Source: Halorubrum salsamenti
Lineage (GTDB): Archaea; Halobacteriota; Halobacteria; Halobacteriales; Haloferacaceae
Reading direction: 5' to 3'
Assembly: GCF_007671685.1 (NCBI RefSeq)
Contig: NZ_VCNL01000002.1
Location: 1-64,000 of the forward strand
Length of the DNA: 64,000 bases
The notes beneath the pieces are model-generated. The model did no database searches, was not told the DNA's origin, and saw only the letters and a list, made by a program, of their open reading frames with translations. How positions within the stretch are numbered: the stretch's first letter is position 1; each line of letters opens with the position of its first letter. A program made the position numbers and the translations under genes. Of this stretch, positions 52,806 through 60,953 are shown piece by piece.

Positions 52806-55024
52806 AGGCTCACCACGTCGAGGACGGCCACGACGTCGCCGTCGCCGAGGACCGCCGTCCCGCTGAGGCCCGGCGTCCCCGACAGCGGCCCGTCGAGGGG
52901 TTTCACGACCACTTCCTCCTGATCGAGCACGGCGTCGCAGTGGAGCGCGACCTGTCGAGTCTCCTCGCGGATCCGCACGAGCATCCCCTCGTCCGTCACG
53001 CCGCCGTCGGTCGTCGCGGGGGCGGTCTCGCCTCCGGTGGTGTCGGTTTCCGTGGAGTCGCCGACTCCCGACCCGGCCGCCGCAGCGCCGCTGTCTGCGA
53101 GGCGCTCCTGCAGCCGGATCACGGGGTACAGGTCGTCCTCGTGGCGGACGATCTCGTCGCCGTGGACCTCCTCCACGTCGTCCGCGCGGGCGACCTCGGC
53201 GATCGACTTGATCGGGATCCCGTACTCCGTGCCGCCCACGTCGACGAACATCACCTTCACGATGGCGACGGTGACGGGGAGCCGGAACCGGACCGTGGTC
53301 CCCTCGCCCGGTTCGCTCTCGACCGAGACGGAGCCGTCGAGGTCGCGGGCGGTCGTCCGGACCACGTCCATCCCGACGCCGCGCCCGGAGACGTCGGTCA
53401 CCTCCTCCGCGGTGGAGAAGCCGGGGTGGAACACGAGGTCGTAGGCCTCGCCGTCCTCCATCGCTTCGACCGCCTCACGACTCTTGACGCCCTCGTCGAC
53501 CGCCTTCTCGCGGAGCTGGTCGGGATCGAGCCCGCCGCCGTCGTCGGCCACCTCGATGATGACGTGGTCGCGCTCGCGCTCGGCCGTGAGCTTGACGTGC
53601 CCGGTCGGGGCCTTGCCGGCGGCCTCGCGCTCCTCGGGGGGCTCGATCCCGTGGTCGACCGCGTTCCGCAGGACGTGGACGAGCGGGTCGCGCATCTCCG
53701 TGAGGATGGTACGATCGAGCTCCACGTCGGCGCCCTCGATCTCGAAGTCGATCCGCTTGTCGAGGTCCCGAGAGATGTCGCGCACGAGCCGCGGGAACGA
53801 GTCCGACACCTGCGAGAACGGGATGAGGCGCATGTCCATCGCCGTGTCCTGCAGGCTGGACGCGAGCTTGTCGAGCTCGTCTAACGCGTCCGACTGCGCG
53901 TTCAGCTCCTCCAACTCCCGGCGGAGCTTGATCCGGCTCGTCACCAGCTGCTCGACGAGCCCGTACAGCTCGTCGACCTGGTCGACGTCGACCCGGATGG
54001 ACTTGATCTCGTCGCCGGACTTGGAGTCGGATTTGGAGTCGGACGAGTCGTCCTCAGCGTCTTTGGTTCCTTCGTCGTTCGCGTCCGCCGTGTGGTCGGT
54101 GTCGCCATCGGTGTCCGCGTCGGCGGCGTCTGCGGTCGCTTCGGCGGCCGCCTCGGCAGTCGCGTCGCCGTCGCTCTCGACCGCGGCGTTCTCCTCGCCC
54201 GCTTCGCCGTCTCCCACGAGGGTCGTCGCGATCGACTCGACCTGCGTGAGCGCGCCGATCCCCTCGGCGACGACCGCGGGGTCGGCGTCGGCGACGAAGG
54301 CGTCGAACCGCTCCTCGTACTCCCCGTCCTCCAGCGCCTCGGGGCCGGGCGCCGTGACGTACTCGCCGAACTGGTCGTCGAGCGCCTGCAACACGAGCGC
54401 CGCGTCGACCCCCGCCATCGCGGCCTCGCCGACCGTCACGTCCGCGTACACGACCGGGTCGTCGAGGGCGGTCGCCGAGTCGGGGAGTTCGGGGACGGAG
54501 ACGTCGTCTGTGCCGCCCTCGGCGTCCACATCGTCCGCGTCGTCCTCGGTATCAACCCCCTCCTCGGCGTCGGAGCCGGCGCCATCGTCGAGCCCCGATT
54601 CGTCGGAGTCGTTGTCGGCGGTGTCGCCGGCGTCTCCGCCGCCGACGGTCCCGTGTTCCTCCATCTCGCGGAGGCGACTCTCCAGGTCGGAGGGGTCGGT
54701 CGACACGTCTCCCGTGTCGGCGATCTCCGAGACCATCGCTTCGACGGTGTCGACCCCCTCGAAGAGCAGGTCCATCAGCTCGGGCGTCACCTCGCGGTCG
54801 CCCTGTCGAACCGCGTCGAGGAGGTCTTCGAGGGCGTGCCCGAAGTCGGAGACGTCCTCGTACCCCATCGCCGCGGCGTTCCCCTTCAGCGTGTGGGCGA
54901 CGCGGAACACGTCGTCCATCGCCTCGGTGTCCTCGGGGTCGGCCTCCAGCGCGAGCAGGGCGTTGTTCAGGTCCGTGATTCCGTCTTCGGCCTCGGCGAC
55001 GAACGCGGCGCGGTGGGAGTCCAT
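52802..55024 (-). CDS. cheA: Chemotaxis histidine kinase CheA
   Basis: 740 residues. HPt domain with phospho-acceptor His44 in VAHTLKGNAAAMG, a long acidic linker and P2-like region (about 110-340), the dimerisation domain (about 345-410), HATPase_c with N box VHVLRNAVDHGIEPPEER, G1 DDGGGLDPDQL and G2 GRGVGMDVV, and a C-terminal CheW-like domain. It receives signals from the transducers and phosphorylates CheB here and CheY elsewhere. Its ATG overlaps the cheB stop. Confidence 0.95.
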   Translation of the reverse strand: MDSHRAAFVAEAEDGITDLNNALLALEADPEDTEAMDDVFRVAHTLKGNAAAMGYEDVSDFGHALEDLLDAVRQGDREVTPELMDLLFEGVDTVEAMVSEIADTGDVSTDPSDLESRLREMEEHGTVGGGDAGDTADNDSDESGLDDGAGSDAEEGVDTEDDADDVDAEGGTDDVSVPELPDSATALDDPVVYADVTVGEAAMAGVDAALVLQALDDQFGEYVTAPGPEALEDGEYEERFDAFVADADPAVVAEGIGALTQVESIATTLVGDGEAGEENAAVESDGDATAEAAAEATADAADADTDGDTDHTADANDEGTKDAEDDSSDSKSDSKSGDEIKSIRVDVDQVDELYGLVEQLVTSRIKLRRELEELNAQSDALDELDKLASSLQDTAMDMRLIPFSQVSDSFPRLVRDISRDLDKRIDFEIEGADVELDRTILTEMRDPLVHVLRNAVDHGIEPPEEREAAGKAPTGHVKLTAERERDHVIIEVADDGGGLDPDQLREKAVDEGVKSREAVEAMEDGEAYDLVFHPGFSTAEEVTDVSGRGVGMDVVRTTARDLDGSVSVESEPGEGTTVRFRLPVTVAIVKVMFVDVGGTEYGIPIKSIAEVARADDVEEVHGDEIVRHEDDLYPVIRLQERLADSGAAAAGSGVGDSTETDTTGGETAPATTDGGVTDEGMLVRIREETRQVALHCDAVLDQEEVVVKPLDGPLSGTPGLSGTAVLGDGDVVAVLDVVSL

Positions 55025-56136
55025 CAGGCCTCACCTCCCACGATCGCGCCGGCGACGTCGTCGAGGTCGCAGACCTCGTCGACGCCGCCCGTCTCGACGG
55101 CGCGCCTCGGCATCCCGTAGATCACGCAGGTGTCCTCGCTCTGCGCGATGGTCCGCGCGCCCGCGTCCGCCATCGCCCGGATCCCCTCCGAGGCGTCCGA
55201 CCCCATCCCGGTCAATACGACGCCCACGAGCGGGTCACCGACGACCTCGGCCGCCGAGCGCATCGTCACGTCGGCGGCGGGCGTGACCGACTGCGAGTCG
55301 TCCTCGTCGAGCTTGACGCGGAGCCGCCCCGACCGGTAGCTGTCGATCCGGGTGTGGCTCCCGCCGCGGGCGACGAGCGCCTCGCCGGAGCCGATCCGGG
55401 CGCCGTCGCTCGCCTCGCGCACGTCGTACGCCGAGGCCTCGTCGAGCCGGTCGGCGAACCGCGACGTGAACGCCTCCGGCATGTGCTGGACCACGACGAC
55501 GCGGCAGTCGGCCATCGGTAGCGCCGACATGACGCGCTCGACCGCGTTCGGTCCGCCGGTCGACGCGCCGATCACGACCGTCAGCGGACCGTCGACCTCG
55601 GCGGCCGCGGTCGGCGTGGAAGGGGTCGACACTTCCGGAGTCGTCGCGTTCGGACCATCCTCGGCGGCCTCGCGCTCGCGCCGGTCTCGCGTCGCCGCGG
55701 CGAGGTCGGCGCCCGCGACCGACCGGACCGCCTCGACGAGCCGCTCCGACTCGCGGGAGACGCCGGTCGACACCTCGCCACCGGGCTTCGAGAAGAAGTC
55801 GACCGCGCCGCGTTCGAGCGCCTCGAACGTCACTTCCGCGCCCTCGGCGGTGTGCGCCGAGAGCATCAGCACGGGCGTCGGCGTCTCGTCCATCAGCCGC
55901 TCGACGGCTTCGAGTCCGCCCATTCCCGGCATCTCGACGTCCATCGTCACGACGTCCGGACGCGTCTCGGCGACCACCGACAGCGCCTCGGCGCCGTCCC
56001 CCGCCTCGCCGACGACCGCGGCCCCCGCGTCGGTCAAGAGATCGGAGATCAACCCTCGCATGAACGGCGAGTCGTCGACGACAACCACCCGCAAGGAGTC
56101 GTCGCGACCGCCTCGCCGATCCGTCGTCCTACTCAT
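55024..56136 (-). CDS. cheB: Chemotaxis response regulator methylesterase CheB
   Basis: 370 residues. The receiver domain has VVVVDDSPFMRG, phospho-Asp in VVTMDVEMPGMGG, and Lys in FFSKPGG. A Ser/Thr/Glu linker follows, then the methylesterase with the triad Ser in VIGASTGGPNAV, His in VVVQHMPEAFTSRF and Asp in LTGMGSDASEG. It removes methyl groups or deamidates transducers. First gene of the operon; ATG 56136 is preferred over 56163. Confidence 0.94.
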   Translation of the reverse strand: MSRTTDRRGGRDDSLRVVVVDDSPFMRGLISDLLTDAGAAVVGEAGDGAEALSVVAETRPDVVTMDVEMPGMGGLEAVERLMDETPTPVLMLSAHTAEGAEVTFEALERGAVDFFSKPGGEVSTGVSRESERLVEAVRSVAGADLAAATRDRREREAAEDGPNATTPEVSTPSTPTAAAEVDGPLTVVIGASTGGPNAVERVMSALPMADCRVVVVQHMPEAFTSRFADRLDEASAYDVREASDGARIGSGEALVARGGSHTRIDSYRSGRLRVKLDEDDSQSVTPAADVTMRSAAEVVGDPLVGVVLTGMGSDASEGIRAMADAGARTIAQSEDTCVIYGMPRRAVETGGVDEVCDLDDVAGAIVGGEA

Positions 56137-56238
56137 GTACGGAATCGGGCCCAGAATCAGCATAAATGCACGGACCCGGTAATCACGCCTGATAATTCAG
56201 GGGACACGGTTATTGGCCCCTTCGCCGCAGACACGCCC
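56137..56238. promoter_or_regulatory. Divergent promoter region between cheB and cheW
   Basis: About 100 bases, AT-richer than its surroundings. TTATTGG lies about 27 bases before the cheW ATG on the plus strand, and CATTTATG about 25-30 bases before the cheB ATG on the minus strand. It probably fires both che transcripts. Confidence 0.5.
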
Positions 56239-56724
56239 ATGGCAGCCATCGAGACGGACGCCGAGCCCACGAAGGTGCTGGAGTTCGGACTGGGCGACGG
56301 GACGTACTGTCTGGACATCGGGGTCATCGACGAGATCGTCGACGCCGGTGAGCTCACGCGGATCCCCAACTCCCCCGACCACGTCGAGGGCGTGATGGAC
56401 CTGCGGGGACGTACGACCACGATCGTCGACCCGAAGACCCTCTTTTCGATCGACGAGGAGGGCCCCCGCGAGCGGATCGTCGTGTTCGACGACGAGGAGA
56501 TCGACGAGGGAGGCACCGTCGGCTGGATGGTCGACGAGGTGTTCCAGGTCCGCGACGTGGCCTCGGAAGACGTCGATCAGGCGACGACCGTCGACGACGA
56601 GGGAGTCAACGGAATCGTCAAGTCCGACGATCGCTTCGTGGTCTGGGTCTCGCCGGACATCGACGAGATCGGAGACCTCGACGCCGCCGATCTCGGTGCG
56701 GAGAGCGAGGAGGTCGACGCGTAG
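56239..56724 (+). CDS. cheW: Chemotaxis coupling protein CheW
   Basis: 161 residues, an SH3-like adaptor connecting transducers to CheA. Family motifs are FGLGDGTYCLDIGVIDEIVD, PDHVEGVMDLRGRTTTIVD and IVVFDDEEIDEGG. The C-terminal GIVKSDDRFVVWVSPDID matches the last beta strands. Divergent from the cheB operon, sharing the intergenic promoter region. Confidence 0.95.
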   Translation: MAAIETDAEPTKVLEFGLGDGTYCLDIGVIDEIVDAGELTRIPNSPDHVEGVMDLRGRTTTIVDPKTLFSIDEEGPRERIVVFDDEEIDEGGTVGWMVDEVFQVRDVASEDVDQATTVDDEGVNGIVKSDDRFVVWVSPDIDEIGDLDAADLGAESEEVDA

Positions 56725-56863
56725 CGCGTCGGTCGCCCGTATCCCCTTCCGCGACGGTGGCACGTCGATCCGCCCGCGGACCGTCACGCGATCGGTCCGC
56801 GATCGTTCTCACCCATGAGAACCGGGTGGCAACCCTTATCCGATAACCGACAAGTCGATCCGT

Positions 56864-57559
56864 ATGCGCGCCTCAAGCGGCGTTCCCGGGTTCGACGACC
56901 TCGTCGACGGCGGCTTCCCGGAGAATCGCCTGTACGTTGTCAGCGGCCCTCCCGGCAGCGGGAAAACGACGTTCTGCTCGCAGTTCGCCGCGCAGGGCGC
57001 CCGCAACGGCGAGGACGTGCTGTACATCAGCATGCACGAGACGAAGGATGGGATCCGCCGCGACATGGGCGGGTACGAGTTCGGATTCGACCGCGCGCTC
57101 GACAGCGACCGGATCACCTTCCTCGACTCCTTCTCCTCGGACGGGCGACGCTTCTTCGGCCTGCCGGGCGAGCGGCGAGACCACTCGGGAGTGACGAACC
57201 GGCTCACCGGCTTCATCAACTCCCGCGACATCGATCGGGTCGTCTTCGACTCCACCATGCTGTTGCGGTTCCTCCTCGACGACGACGAGGACACGATGGT
57301 GCAGCTGCTCTCCTCGCTGAAGCGGACGGACGCGACGACCCTGCTCATCTCTGAGATGACCGACCCGAGCGCCTACTCCGAGGAGCACTACCTTGCACAC
57401 GGCGTCGTCTTCATGCACAACTACCTCGAGGACGGCGGGATGCAGCGCGGGGTTCAGGTGCTGAAGATGCGCGGGACCGACGTCGACACCGATATTCAAG
57501 GCGTCGAGTTCACCGACGGCGGGCTCCGGGTCGGCTCGGCCGCGACGGTGAGCCGCTGA
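56864..57559 (+). CDS. RAD55/KaiC-like ATPase of the chemotaxis region
   Basis: 231 residues with one RecA-like domain: Walker A GPPGSGKTTFCSQF near residue 29, Walker B IDRVVFDSTMLL, and a C-terminal LISEMTD strand. It resembles FlaH/KaiC-type single-domain ATPases, but no catalytic Glu pair typical of KaiC is clear. A CCTTATCCG box is about 25 bases before the ATG. The stop overlaps the start of the next gene. Cotranscribed with it and probably linked to signalling. Confidence 0.82.
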   Translation: MRASSGVPGFDDLVDGGFPENRLYVVSGPPGSGKTTFCSQFAAQGARNGEDVLYISMHETKDGIRRDMGGYEFGFDRALDSDRITFLDSFSSDGRRFFGLPGERRDHSGVTNRLTGFINSRDIDRVVFDSTMLLRFLLDDDEDTMVQLLSSLKRTDATTLLISEMTDPSAYSEEHYLAHGVVFMHNYLEDGGMQRGVQVLKMRGTDVDTDIQGVEFTDGGLRVGSAATVSR

Positions 57560-57945
57560 TGTACGACCGGACCTTCGGCACGGAGTGGGACGGCCTCGAC
57601 CGCGAGGAGGCGGTCGAGCGCGCGTTCGCGCTCGGCGTCGCCGACGGCGTCGGCAGCGAGCGCCCCGCCGAGCTCGACCGCGTTCTGGACGCCTTCGGGA
57701 ACGCGTACGACCGGAGCCTGATCGAGCTCTCGTACGACGAGGGGCGGACCAAGGCGCTCGAGATCGCCGCCGAGGCCGACGACGCCGAGGCGGTCTGGGA
57801 CCGGCTCGTCGACGGCGCCGGCTCTCCGCGCGGTTCCCCCGTGTCGGCCGCGCTCCCCGGTGCGATAACGGAACTGACACTCATGAGGCGCTCCCGCGAG
57901 GGCCCACCGTCCTCACTCGACCTCCCGTCGATGCTTCGGAAGTGA
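57559..57945 (+). CDS. Conserved small protein between the two P-loop genes
   Basis: 128 residues, overlapping the RAD55-like stop by one base. The sequence is alpha-helical with RTFGTEWDGLDREEAVERAFALGVADGVG and LIELSYDEGRTKALEIAAEADDAEAVW, then a Gly/Pro-rich region. It has no known domain and no cysteine. The gene order suggests it works with the two P-loop proteins. Confidence 0.75.
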   Translation: MYDRTFGTEWDGLDREEAVERAFALGVADGVGSERPAELDRVLDAFGNAYDRSLIELSYDEGRTKALEIAAEADDAEAVWDRLVDGAGSPRGSPVSAALPGAITELTLMRRSREGPPSSLDLPSMLRK

Positions 57946-57988
57946 TCCCTCGGAAGGGTTTTACCCGATACCCCCTCAAGCCAGACAC

Positions 57989-58597
57989 ATGACCGTGCTT
58001 CCCGACGCTGTCCGGGACGCCGACAGCGTGCTCGTCACCGGGCCGCCGATGAGCGGGAAGTACGACCTGTTCAACCGACTCCTCGCCGAGTGGTCGACCG
58101 GGCCGGTCGTCATCTCCACCGGCCGCACCGCGGAGAAGGTCCGCGGTGACTACGAGTCGATCACCGGCCGCGACGGCGACGACGTGATCGTCATCGACTG
58201 CGTCACTCACGAGCAGGGCGACAAGCGCGACGACACGCCGACGACGAAGTACGTCGCCAGCGCCGGTAACCTCACCGACATCGGGATCAAGTTCACGGAC
58301 GTGGTCGAGTCGTCTGCCGGCCGCGACCGCGCCGTCGGCGTCTACTCGCTGTCCCAGCTGTTGATGTACTGGGACCCCGAGCGGATCTACCGGTTCACCC
58401 GAGTCATGACCTCCCAGACGTCCGGAGAGGGGTGGCCGTTCGTCGGCGTGGTCAACTCGGCCGCCCACGACGAGCAGGTGGTCAACACCCTTCACGAGCC
58501 GTTCGACGTGATCGCCGAGACTCGCGTCGAGGGCGACGACCGGGAGTTCCGCGTCCGCGGCCGGGTCGGGAAGCCCTCCGAGTGGACCTCGTTTTAG
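57989..58597 (+). CDS. P-loop protein of the DUF7504/HTR-like type
   Basis: 202 residues. Walker A GPPMSGKYDLFNRLL begins near residue 18, with VIVIDCVTHEQG as a possible Walker B. It resembles a degenerate RecA/KaiC domain and matches haloarchaeal proteins annotated as DUF7504 or HTR-like. The second P-loop protein in 1.7 kb. A GTTTTACC box lies about 27 bases before the ATG. Substrate and partner are unknown; location next to cheW suggests a signalling role. Confidence 0.8.
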   Translation: MTVLPDAVRDADSVLVTGPPMSGKYDLFNRLLAEWSTGPVVISTGRTAEKVRGDYESITGRDGDDVIVIDCVTHEQGDKRDDTPTTKYVASAGNLTDIGIKFTDVVESSAGRDRAVGVYSLSQLLMYWDPERIYRFTRVMTSQTSGEGWPFVGVVNSAAHDEQVVNTLHEPFDVIAETRVEGDDREFRVRGRVGKPSEWTSF

Positions 58598-58749
58598 CGT
58601 ATGGGCCTTTTGAACCCCTCCTTCAGAGCCATTCTCGTCCGAGATGGTCGGTCGCTGAAGCGTGCTTCTTGCTCGATTGCGGGAGTAGGTATTGCAGATC
58701 GGCGTCTGCGTAACCGTATTTAAATAGCCGTGAGCGACGGCGACGATCG
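58598..58749. other. Non-coding spacer before the intergenic element
   Basis: Holds an ATG-started frame of 40 codons (58601-58723) without similarity or codon bias, which I do not count as a gene. A TATTTAAATA box near 58718-58727 has no clear start downstream. Confidence 0.3.
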
Positions 58750-59083
58750 CTTATAACTGACGAGTGCGGTGGCGCGTGCCTCCGAGCGCCCACCGGGCGC
58801 GAGGAGCACGCGCGAGGGACGCGGTGAGCGCTCGCAGAGCGCGAATCGCGAGGCTGGGGAGGTGTGAGGCTGCGGTGCTGTGCGGGTGGGACTCAAAGGG
58901 GCGGCCGCGAGGACGAAGCTCGGCGACGCAAGGACTGCAGGAACGAGCGCAGCGAGTGACGAGGACCGCAGCGAGCCGCGCGAGTCCTCGCGGCCGGGGC
59001 TTTGGAGGTCGTCACCACAGCGCCGATCACTTATAAACCACCAACAGCAACACCCCGATCCGACTTATAAATGACCACACCAC
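58750..59083. repeat. GC-rich intergenic inverted-repeat element flanked by TTATAA boxes
   Basis: Begins CTTATAACTGA (58750), then GCGGTGGCGCGTGCC. A hairpin pairs the arms around CGCCCACCGGGCG (about 58771-58814). Next comes GGGACTCAAAGGGG and a perfect 12-base inverted repeat, GGCCGCGAGGAC at 58903-58914 with its complement at 58984-58995, followed by GGGGCTTTGGAGGTCGTC. CTTATAAA boxes follow at 59030 and 59064. It has no coding capacity and no transposase. I remember similar sequences as recurrent intergenic elements in Halorubrum. Confidence 0.7.
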
Positions 59084-59196
59084 CACACTGAGAGACGTAC
59101 TCCCGCTATCGCTCGTCGCTGCAGAGCCGTTTTAACCTCGTCGAACGAGCGGCGCTCCGAACGGACTTCCCGCGCGCCGAGATACCGGCGACCGAG
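59084..59196. other. Short spacer after the element
   Basis: No gene seen. A GTTTTAAC stretch at about 59130-59137 may serve as the livF terminator when read on the minus strand. Confidence 0.3.
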
Positions 59197-60054
59197 CTAC
59201 CCGCCGAGGAAGTCCTTCCGCACGTCCTCGTCGCCGAGCAGTACCTCCCCGCGGTCGGTGTAGCGGTTCTCGCCGTTGACGAGGACGTAGCCGCGGTCGC
59301 AGCGTCGGAGCGCCTCCTTCGCGTTCTGCTCGACCATGAGCACCGCCGTCCCCGAGTCGTTGATCCGGTCGATACGGTCGAACATGTCGGCGACGAGGTC
59401 GGGCGCGAGCCCCGCCGACGGCTCGTCGAGCAACAGGAGGTCGGGGTCGAGCATGAGCGCTCGCCCCATCGCGACCATCTGTCGCTGGCCGCCGGAGAGC
59501 GTCCCGGCCTTCTGGTCGCTCCGCTCCCGGAGGATCGGGAAGCGGTCGTATATCTCCTCGATCCGGTCTTCTGGGACGCTGTCGAGGATGTACGCGCCCA
59601 TCTCGAGGTTCTCGCGCACGCTCAGTCCGGGGAAGACGTTGTCGTTCTGCGGGACGAACCCGATCCCCTCGCGGATGATCTGCTCGGGCGCGAGCCCGTG
59701 GATCGGCTCGCCCTCGAATTCGACGGTGCCGTCCATGTGCGTCGTGAGCCCGAAGACGGTCTTCATCACCGTCGATTTGCCGGCGCCGTTGGGGCCGACG
59801 ATGGTAACGAACTCCTCGTCGGCGACGTCGAGGTCGACGTCGGAGAGGATCTGGAGGTCACCGTAGCCGGCGTCGAGGTCGCGGAGCCGGAGGATCGCGT
59901 CGCCGTCGAGTGTGTGGTCCGTTCCCGCGTCGCTCTCGGCGGAGACGGGCGCCTCGTCATCGTCGCTCGGGGTATCGCCGGCGCCGACAGGTTCGTCGGC
60001 GGCACGTTCATCGCCGGCGTGTTCGTCGGTGGAACCGGCCTCCTCGGCGCTCAT
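59197..60054 (-). CDS. livF: Branched-chain amino acid ABC transporter ATP-binding protein LivF
   Basis: 285 residues. A 50-residue acidic Asp/Glu N-terminal extension precedes the ABC domain: Walker A VGPNGAGKST, LivF-type Q-loop FVPQNDNVFPGLSVRENLEMGA, signature LSGGQRQM, Walker B LLLLDEPSAGLAP, and His-less switch region MVEQNAKEAL. LivF uses Gln in this position. Last gene of the livHMGF operon; the ATG overlaps the livG stop by four bases. Confidence 0.93.
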   Translation of the reverse strand: MSAEEAGSTDEHAGDERAADEPVGAGDTPSDDDEAPVSAESDAGTDHTLDGDAILRLRDLDAGYGDLQILSDVDLDVADEEFVTIVGPNGAGKSTVMKTVFGLTTHMDGTVEFEGEPIHGLAPEQIIREGIGFVPQNDNVFPGLSVRENLEMGAYILDSVPEDRIEEIYDRFPILRERSDQKAGTLSGGQRQMVAMGRALMLDPDLLLLDEPSAGLAPDLVADMFDRIDRINDSGTAVLMVEQNAKEALRRCDRGYVLVNGENRYTDRGEVLLGDEDVRKDFLGG

Positions 60055-60953
60055 ATGTCCTCCCCCAGGTACGCCTCGATGACCCGTTCGTTGTCCCGGA
60101 TCTCGTCGCCGGTCCCTTCGGCGAGAACGCTGCCCTGGTGCATGACGATGACGTGTTCGCAGTTGTTCATGATGACGTCCATATCGTGTTCGACGAGGAG
60201 GAACGTGTAGCCGTCCTCGCGCAGCTGGTGGATCCGGTCGAGGATCTTCTCCTCTAGCGTGGGGTTGACCCCCGCGAGCGGCTCGTCGAGCAGGACCACC
60301 TCCGGATCGGTCATGAGCGCCCGCGCCATCTCCAAGAGCTTCCGTTGCCCCCCGGAGAGGTTGCCCGCGTGCTCGTTCGCGAGGTGGTCGATCTCGAAGA
60401 AGTCGAGCGTCTCCCAGGCGCGCTCTCGGATCGCCTCCTCCTGTTCGATCACCTCTCTCCGGAGCCCGGGCGTGACCGCCCGGATCGCCGACTCGCCGAT
60501 CTGCCCTTTCGGCGCGAGCATCAGGTTCTCCAGGACGGTCATCTCCTCTAACTCGCGGGCGATCTGGAAGGTCCGCACGAGCCCCTTCCGCGCCATCCGG
60601 TACGGTTCGAGCCCGGTGACGTCCTCGCTTTTGAAGTAGACTGACCCCGCCGTCGGCTCGTGGACGCCAGTGATGCAGTTGAACGTGGTCGACTTGCCGG
60701 CCCCGTTGGGACCGATCAGCCCCGTCAGCGATCCCCGTTCGACCTCGAAGGAGGCGCCGTCGACGGCGGTGACGCCGCCGAAGTGCTTGACGAGCCCTTC
60801 GACCCGGAGCGGCGGCGCCCCGGACGGGACGTGCTTCGCCGCCTCCTCGACGGCGCTGTCGTTCGCCTCCGGCTCGTCGGAGACCGCGTCGGTCGCGTCG
60901 ACCTCGTCTGCGGTCTCGGCGACGTCGGACGCGTCCGGAACGTCGCTACTCAT
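60051..60953 (-). CDS. livG: Branched-chain amino acid ABC transporter ATP-binding protein LivG
   Basis: 300 residues. An acidic extension of about 50 residues precedes Walker A IGPNGAGKSTTFNCITG, the LivG-type QIARELEEMTVLENLMLAPKG loop, signature LSGGQRKLLEMARAL, Walker B VVLLDEPLAGVNP, and the switch His in LVEHDMDVIM. It pairs with LivF as the ATPase heterodimer. ATG 60953 overlaps the end of livM by eight bases, so it is translationally coupled. Confidence 0.93.
   Translation of the reverse strand: MSSDVPDASDVAETADEVDATDAVSDEPEANDSAVEEAAKHVPSGAPPLRVEGLVKHFGGVTAVDGASFEVERGSLTGLIGPNGAGKSTTFNCITGVHEPTAGSVYFKSEDVTGLEPYRMARKGLVRTFQIARELEEMTVLENLMLAPKGQIGESAIRAVTPGLRREVIEQEEAIRERAWETLDFFEIDHLANEHAGNLSGGQRKLLEMARALMTDPEVVLLDEPLAGVNPTLEEKILDRIHQLREDGYTFLLVEHDMDVIMNNCEHVIVMHQGSVLAEGTGDEIRDNERVIEAYLGEDI

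Noticed and set aside
58601-58723. 40-codon ATG frame after the DUF7504-like gene
   Set aside because: Arg-rich product without similarity or coding bias.
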